From the NCBI GenBank assembly GCA_029706075.1, contig JAINUG010000213.1, forward strand, positions 694,616-758,615: a stretch of 64,000 nucleotides of DNA, read 5' to 3'. The notes under the pieces are model-generated. The model was not told the DNA's origin, did not search any database, and saw only the letters and a program-made list of their open reading frames with translations. Position 1 is the first letter of the stretch. Every line of letters starts with the position of its first letter. Made by a program: the position numbers and the translations under genes. The stretch comes from Aldrovandia affinis (taxonomy: Eukaryota; Chordata; Actinopteri; Notacanthiformes; Halosauridae). Positions 57,900-64,000 of this stretch are shown in pieces.

Positions 57900-59790
57900 A
57901 ATTAGATGGGGCTGAAGCATTAGCTTAGCGTGTTGAGGGCTGCTGTCAATTGGCTTTGGTGCTCTCCATGGTTATGACCCTGATTGTCTGTATTCTACCT
58001 CCCTGGAATATATGACATTTTTCTCTAAACCATTTGTACCCTCCACTTTATGTATGACCAGCCGTCTTCAGGAACAACTGACGCTTTCAGTTTTGTAATT
58101 ATTATAAATTTTCTGTCCTCCCCCCTGGTTTGGAGAGTGACGGGGTGCGATAATGGCCAGGTCCTGAATTGTAGGTTTATGTTCTTATGAACGTGTCCCT
58201 AAGGAGGCCGATCAAAACATGACGGGAAGGTAGCATTTATTCTGTTTCCTGCAGCAAGTAATTATGGTGATTGAAAATGAGACTCGGGGCCATTCTTTGA
58301 GGCGCGCCGAGTCGACGGAGAGCCTGGCGCTGCTGGGTAACAGGCGTAGGCACCTTTCAGGACCAGAGCTGCGAGAGAGACTGAGAATGATCCGAACCGG
58401 AGGAGAGGTAGAAGGAACTTAAGATAATACGGGTAGACATTAAAACCTGCTGCGTTATCTGCAGAGTGAGAGGCATTTTAGCCAGGGATTTTCTTTTCAT
58501 TTTTCTTCAGCTTTCTTTTCTCTCACAAATGTCTCCTCACATTTTGCGTCCAGCTCTGCTGATTGGTTATCGGAACCCCTCGGACATGATGAGGCACGAT
58601 GAGTCATCCAGGTGGGGGCAGTGAACCTGAACTGGTGCAGTGTATGTCTAGAAGGATGTTTGGATGTTTAAAGTGGTTCTAAGTATTTTGCGTCACGTCA
58701 TTCTCCCTTAATAAGGGTGTCTGCCAAGCAAACATAGATAGACGGATAAATAAATAACCAATACAATTCCATGACGACGTCTAACACAGGCACACGACTT
58801 GGAGCACATAACTACTGCCACGTGGTAGCACGTGAATTATTCTGTACCCCGTTCGCGTGGCCGTGGCAGGCAGCCGTAACCGAGGAGGTTGCTGGCTCCA
58901 ATCCTGAAAAGGACACTGCACTGCCACTGTTGCCTTTAGGCTAGGCGCTCTAATTTATTCCCATGACCTTGAACGTTATGTTTCCAGTTGCGATGTAAAT
59001 TCCTTAATATGTTTCCGCTGGCTGCGCGAATATAAGTGCAGAGACCGCATACGCAGCGTAACCGTTCCGCCTATGCGGCGAGGCGATCGGACTTCCCTCA
59101 AGAACAAACGAAGGGAGCGAAATCAGAAGCGACGTCCTTCGGATGAATATCTTTCTGAATTTGGGGTCATGTAGTGGATCACCCACGGGCCTGCGCCGCT
59201 CGGCTGGAGCTGCAATCTCCGTCTGATTCCTTTACCTTTGTGGCCCTAGACCCACCGAGCTGGCACTCAATCAGACCATTTTATACATTTACATTACATT
59301 ACAGACCGATCTATTATTCATGGAGTCATAGAAACCCTTCGGGGAGGGGGTTGTGCTCATTTGTAAAGCTATCTGCTGTAATTAAACATTCTAGTCAAGT
59401 CCACACACCTCAAGGGCAAATATTGTTTGAATATACATCACGTCCCCTGAAGTGGGCTATCTATTTATTCGCTAGAAACGGGCGATGTTTGCATCACCAA
59501 TCTTCAGACCTTCAGTCAATCGTATTCCTCTTTCCCTGTTTTTCAGCTTATATTATTTTCTCAAAGCTTTTGAGGTTTCAGGTTCCTCGCTAATGAAGGA
59601 GCATGCTGCTGGTTTCCCCCCCCCCCCCCACTGGAATACCTCCACACATGTTGCAGTCTGTGTACAATGCAATCCAGTTTTACCACGTGGAGGGCAAAAT
59701 ATCTGTTCCCGGCTCACATTAAATCCTGGGTCCACTGCATGAGATGTTAGGTCTCAAACGGTTAATACTCTACAATGCTATTTTCCCTTC

Positions 59791-60015
59791 ATTTACATTG
59801 TACATTTTAGACATTAAGCAGATGCTCTTATCCAGAGCGACTTACGCAGTTTACATTTCTTTACATACAATGCGTTTATACAGCTGGATATTTTACTGAA
59901 GCAATTCAGGTTAAGTACCTTGCTCAAGGGTACCACGGCAGTGCCCCACCTGGGAATTGAACCAGCAACCTCTGAGTTACAAGCCCAGCTCCCTAACCAT
60001 TACACCACACTGCTG
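59791..60015 (-). mobile_element. tRNA-derived SINE with L2-type tail
   Basis: Minus-strand full-length copy: ATTAAGCAGATGCTCTTATC near the tail, GGGAATTGAACCAGCAACCT (B box on the minus strand), ACCATTACACCACACTGC at the head. Confidence 0.88.
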
Positions 60016-60736
60016 CATGTAAATAAAAAAAACATATGCTATATATATATATAAACATGTATTGTTTGATCATTCAGGAAGCGGTGGCGGGAAAATGACT
60101 GTGAGACCCTGTGATGTGCGACGGCAGCGAGCGTCGGGAACATCAAAGGGAGAACGAGCCGGCGTGGCTGTGAGATGAAGGCAAGGCCGGCGGCCAGACA
60201 GCCCGGCGCAGGGAGACCAGAGGAGTTTTCTGGGAGCGCCAGAGCAGCCGGAACTGCCCGTAATTTCAGCAGAGTGAGCCCGTTAGCGCTTAGGGGGCTA
60301 GCGGGAATCCGTTCCGGCCAGGGCGGCCCGAGGCCTCGCACTTTGAAGTGGAGGAGAGTGAGCCAGAGGCGGCCGCGGGAACGGAACAACACTTTCAGAT
60401 CAGAGCGGGGCCCTCCACTGATGTCAGGCCCTGTCTGCTCCCCGTGAGCACAGCAAGGAAGAGCAGCACAGTCAGAACTGAGGCGACCTCTCCACCAATC
60501 AAATGAGTTGATTAAAAGTTCCGGGCTGTGAAAGGTACATGTGACTCGTGACATCATCATGTAGGCCTGAGATTGCCTGTCTGGTCTCAGGGCTGTGTTT
60601 CGTTTAGCCTTAACTCGGGGAGCCGTGTTTGACGGCCAGTTTATCAAGACAAATGTACAGTTTAGTGTCATTCAAGACCGACACAGTCCTCTCACTGGCT
60701 CACCGTGACCAGAGCAGTTAAATTTTTTAAACCAGT

Positions 60737-61241
60737 CATTACATTACATTACATTACAGGCATTTGGCAGACGCTCTTATCCAGAGCGGCGTACAACAAA
60801 GTGTTAACCGTAGTCAAGAACAGTTTAGCTGAAAGCCACTCTAGTGGGAAGTACAATTCCTGGGTGCTAGGAGCAACCACATAGTTAAACTAGGTCCCTG
60901 TAGGTAAATCTGTAGCTACAATTCAGTGGTAGCAGTAAAGCACTCAATGCAGGAAATAATGCCTAAGCCTAATACAATACATAAACAAGTAGACATGTAA
61001 ACTAAGCAACTATGTCCCTAAGTTAACAAAAACCGGACTACGGGGAGAGGTGCACCCTGAAGAGGTGAGTCTTCAGTCGTCGCTTGAAGGTGGCCAGGGT
61101 CTCAGCTGTTCTGACTTCCACAGGAAGGTCATTCCACCATCGTGGAGCCAGAACCGACAGGAGACGTGACCGGGAAGCGCAGGTGCGGAGGGGGAAGTCA
61201 ACGGTTGCTTCCTTAAATTTTTTAATAGCGGACAAAGACAC
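60737..61241 (-). mobile_element. L2-clade LINE 3' end with remnant reverse-transcriptase C-terminus
   Basis: On the minus strand a frame at 61,241-61,038 reads RLLSVLAPRWWNDLPVEVRT, then AETLATFKRRLKTHLF. This is the typical C-terminal end of CR1/L2-type LINE ORF2 (AP..WN.LP..VR, TFK..LKTHLF). It is followed by a 3' UTR and the tail CGCTCTGGATAAGAGCG-type stem-loop (here CCGCTCTGGATAAGAGCGTC) ending in (TGTAA)n. 5' truncated, not active. Confidence 0.82.
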
Positions 61242-62394
61242 TTACGAGCTTTGTGCCTGGGTTTTGGCTCCCCAGAGCGCACTTTTATAGTAAGTAGTGG
61301 TATTTATGTGGGGGTGGTTTTATGGTAGATATCTTTACAGTATTCACCGGTAAATAAATAAGGTTTAACAGTGTTTGTCATTACGTAACTAATGGTTTGT
61401 AGCACCCCATGCTTTCCTATGGGGGCCAGTAATGTTACAATATTTATTAATATTAGCTAGCTACTGTACTTAATGTTTCAAATTGTGCAGGATTGTTCAA
61501 GCGTAGACTACTATTGCGTCCCATATACTTTTAGTATTTACAATACTGTGTTAACGCTATGAAACATCCTTCGACGTGTAGGCAACGGTTTAATGAAAGC
61601 TGTTCGTTGTTCTGACGTTTCTTGGTCCGACTGTTTGTGTTTACGAGCGTAATTCCCATATTTGTGCATTTGTGTGTGTTTGCGTTCCAGCTCCGCTGCA
61701 GAGCTCGTATCTGCGCTGCCCCCAAGCTGCCGTCCTTTGCGCTTGACATTTGCCGTCCTCCGGGGCATGCGCTGTGCTAGATACAGATTTATTGCCTTTT
61801 CTTCAACAGCCGCACAAACAGCAGATAACAAACAAGCAACTCAATAACTTGACATCACTGTTGCCTCTGCTTCCCATTGGTCCTGGTGCGATGGGATTCT
61901 GGCCTCTAAGCCGTTCTGGCCTCCATGCAAATACCAGTCCGGCCTAAAGGCAACAGGCAGCAACAAAATATTTTTATTTCCTGGAATGAATCGTGTGGCC
62001 ATCGTCATCCCCTGGGTAAACACAATTATACCACATTTGACATACTCATCAGTCACACACCGTGTGCGACATCTTTCATTCCTGGCATGCGCTGATTTAT
62101 TATGGATCATAATGGTGAAAGATTATTATGTCATGTTGAGGAATGAAAAGAGGTGTAATCCTCCCCGTCTTGCTAATGTTTAAGGGCTCAGAAGATGTGA
62201 GTGAGCACAGTGGACCCCCCCCTTGTGTTAACATCCCCTCCTAAACTGTACGTCTGGGAGGTTAAATATGTTTTTGGATTATGAAACTGAGGCTGTCACT
62301 GTTAGGGGCATTTGCACTCGTATAGTAAGTATTTTCAACTACAGTGTTTTAGGAAGTGTCTATTCAGTCAGTAAAAAGGGGGTGGAGGAGACCT

Positions 62395-62548
62395 GGGGCC
62401 GTATGTACAAAGATTTGAAGAGTAGGAGTGCTTATCTAGGATCAGGTTTCCCCTGTCCATATCCTAACCATATCCATTATGAGCTAAAAGGCTAAACTGA
62501 TCCTAGATCAGCACTCCTACTCTTAGAATCTTTGTACTTATGGGCCCT
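62395..62548. mobile_element. Palindromic MITE, single-module copy
   Basis: Start GGGGCCGTATGTACAAAG pairs with the end CTTTGTACTTATGGGCCC. Inner pairing AGTAGGAGTGCTTATCTAGG / CCTAGATCAGCACTCCTACT. Confidence 0.9.
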
Positions 62549-62609
62549 GGTGCCTATATTGAAAAGGGCACGTGGGGGGTGGGAGGTGGGGTAGGGGCAT
62601 GAGGAGGAG

Positions 62610-62641
62610 GGGGCAGGGCAGGGCAGGGCAGGGCAGGGCAG
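62610..62641 (+). repeat. (GGGCA)n tandem repeat
   Basis: About six pentamer units, in a G-rich stretch. Confidence 0.9.
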
Positions 62642-62893
62642 GGGTGTGGGTTGTGCATGAGATCCCTGACAGATGCGCCAGATCTCCAGGTTGGCAGTGC
62701 AGTAAGGTCAATCCTGCCGGTTTAGAGAAACGATATTGTGGGAGGTTGTTCCAGCACGGAGAATAGCAATGGCTATTAATGCTGGCCCCCGCGGCTGCCA
62801 TCTAACCCTTACGGTGAGAAGATGTCCTTGCACGCGTCGAAACAGCAGCAGGAGTGCAGACCTTCACGTATGTCTCATGTCTCATGAAGGGCT

Positions 62894-63125
62894 GGCAGTG
62901 TAGTGTAATGGTTAGGGAGCTGGGCTTGTAACTCAGAGGTTGCAGGTTCAATTCCCAGGTGGGGGCACTGCTGTTGTACCCTTGAGCAAGGTACTTAAAC
63001 TGAATTGCTTCAGTAAAATATCCAGCTGTATAAATGGATTGCATGTAAAGAAATGTAAACTGTGTAAGTCACTCTGGATAAGAGTGTCTGCTAAATACCT
63101 AAACACTAAATGCTTAAAATGTAAA
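62894..63125 (+). mobile_element. tRNA-derived SINE with L2-type tail, plus-strand reference copy
   Basis: Head GGCAGTGTAGTGTAATGGTT, B box GGTTCAATTCC (62,946-62,956), body GAGCAAGGTACTTAAACTGA and TATCCAGCTGTATAAATGGA, tail CACTCTGGATAAGAGTGTCT and GCTAAAT. Reads 5' to 3' on the plus strand; the other full copies in the window are inverted. Confidence 0.9.
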
Positions 63126-64000
63126 AAATGTGAATACCTAAAATGTCAAATGTATTTCAGAGGACCTGAGGAGGTCGGTGAATCACCCCGTCACATCGGA
63201 ACCCAAAGAAAATGGGTTCAGTTGCAGGAGATGTTCGTACGAAGGCCACTGGAGCCTGATTAAAGCGTCTCTCTAGTATTGTTGTGCTTGCCCTCTTTCT
63301 GCCCCTTGACAACCGCTGCATTTACCGCGAAGCCGGCCTTGCTCTGGAGCCCCTGCTGGCTATTATTAGCCTGCTCCGATTGGAGGGATGCTAAGAATAG
63401 ACAGGATTTTTACTATCCTCGCTCGCTTATTTCGCCGAGCAGATGGCGGTAGCCCTCAGCGAGCCGGCTGCCAATAGTGTGGAGGAATTCACACTCATTA
63501 TTAACGGATGAGATTATGGAACTGGAGACCACGGGTGCCAGGTCATTTTAAATGATGATACCTCCAGGAGAAGAGTGGTACATGCCTGCTACACAAGCAG
63601 GGCTTGTGTATCTAAAGGCACCCTAGATTCCCATCTGCCCAGGCCAGTGAGGGCGCGTATGGTGCCGTACATTAAACTTTTAGGTGACGAGAAGCCTGCC
63701 TTGACCTTGGACTGATGGATCGACACGGTACTGTTGTTTGAAACAGGATTGAATCGGCCATTCAATGTGCGCCGCTAATGAAGGGGATTAATGAAACGGA
63801 GACATACCGCGCTCGCTCCCTCGGAACGGGTGTTTATTTTCTCGCCGTCAGACAGGTTTATATAAATAAAAAAAGGAGAGGCAGGTTAATTGAATCTGAT
63901 GCAGAATTCCCTTGCAGAACCACTTCTATTTTTATCGCACGATGCCATTTTCTGCTGTTCATTTTCACCGGGAGTTTTGTGGAGCAGCACTTCGCAGGCA

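Noticed and set aside
60039-60671. 210-codon minus-strand frame
   Set aside because: No recognisable domain, no splice context, and atypical composition. It lies between a SINE and a LINE remnant.

Overview
This window is vertebrate nuclear DNA, almost certainly from a ray-finned fish. It has intron-rich genes with canonical GT-AG splice sites, no bacterial features, and a fish-type repeat load: tRNA-derived SINEs, L2-clade LINE 3' ends tailed in (TGTAA)n, hAT MITEs, and long microsatellites and minisatellites. The SINEs and LINEs share a 3' tail in the way described for eels (UnaL2/UnaSINE). This hints at an elopomorph-like lineage, but the species assignment is weak.

Layout. (1) 1-30,822: the 3' two thirds of a beta-II spectrin gene (sptbn1), plus strand. 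I can place 22 coding exons. They join in frame into 1,457 codons covering spectrin repeats from about repeat 7 to the partial repeat 17, the ankyrin-binding region, the linker, the PH domain and the stop codon. The CH domains and the first repeats lie upstream of the window. Read-through of the donor of exon w18 gives a second, short C-terminus that lacks the PH domain and has its own poly(A) signal. It matches the known short beta-II spectrin isoform. (2) 30,823 to about 32,075: the probable sptbn1 3' UTR. (3) About 32,100-43,942: intergenic DNA with a complete non-autonomous hAT element, LINE tails, a twin palindrome and possible conserved non-coding blocks. (4) 43,943-44,139: the first coding exon of eml6 (echinoderm microtubule-associated protein-like 6), plus strand. 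(5) 44,140-64,000: the start of a very large eml6 intron 1, rich in SINEs, MITEs and VNTRs. The order sptbn1 then eml6, same strand, is the same as on human chromosome 2p16.

The most unusual feature is the behaviour of minisatellites at splice junctions of sptbn1. Behind exons w6, w9 and w16 the tandem repeat unit contains the last coding bases of the exon plus its 5' splice site, so each intron starts with a ladder of decoy donors (7, about 16 and about 5-6 copies). Exon w19 shows a weaker version. Upstream of exon w11 a tandem repeat runs into the polypyrimidine tract and acceptor, and exon w4 has a (GT)13 run in place of a polypyrimidine tract. The intron after exon w13 carries about 40 copies of a 39-bp unit. 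Each contains a TACTAAC-type branch-point sequence, and the array stays open in the exon's reading frame.

sptbn1 makes the beta subunit of the submembrane spectrin-actin network. eml6 makes a WD40/HELP microtubule-associated protein. They are neighbours by old synteny, not a functional operon.
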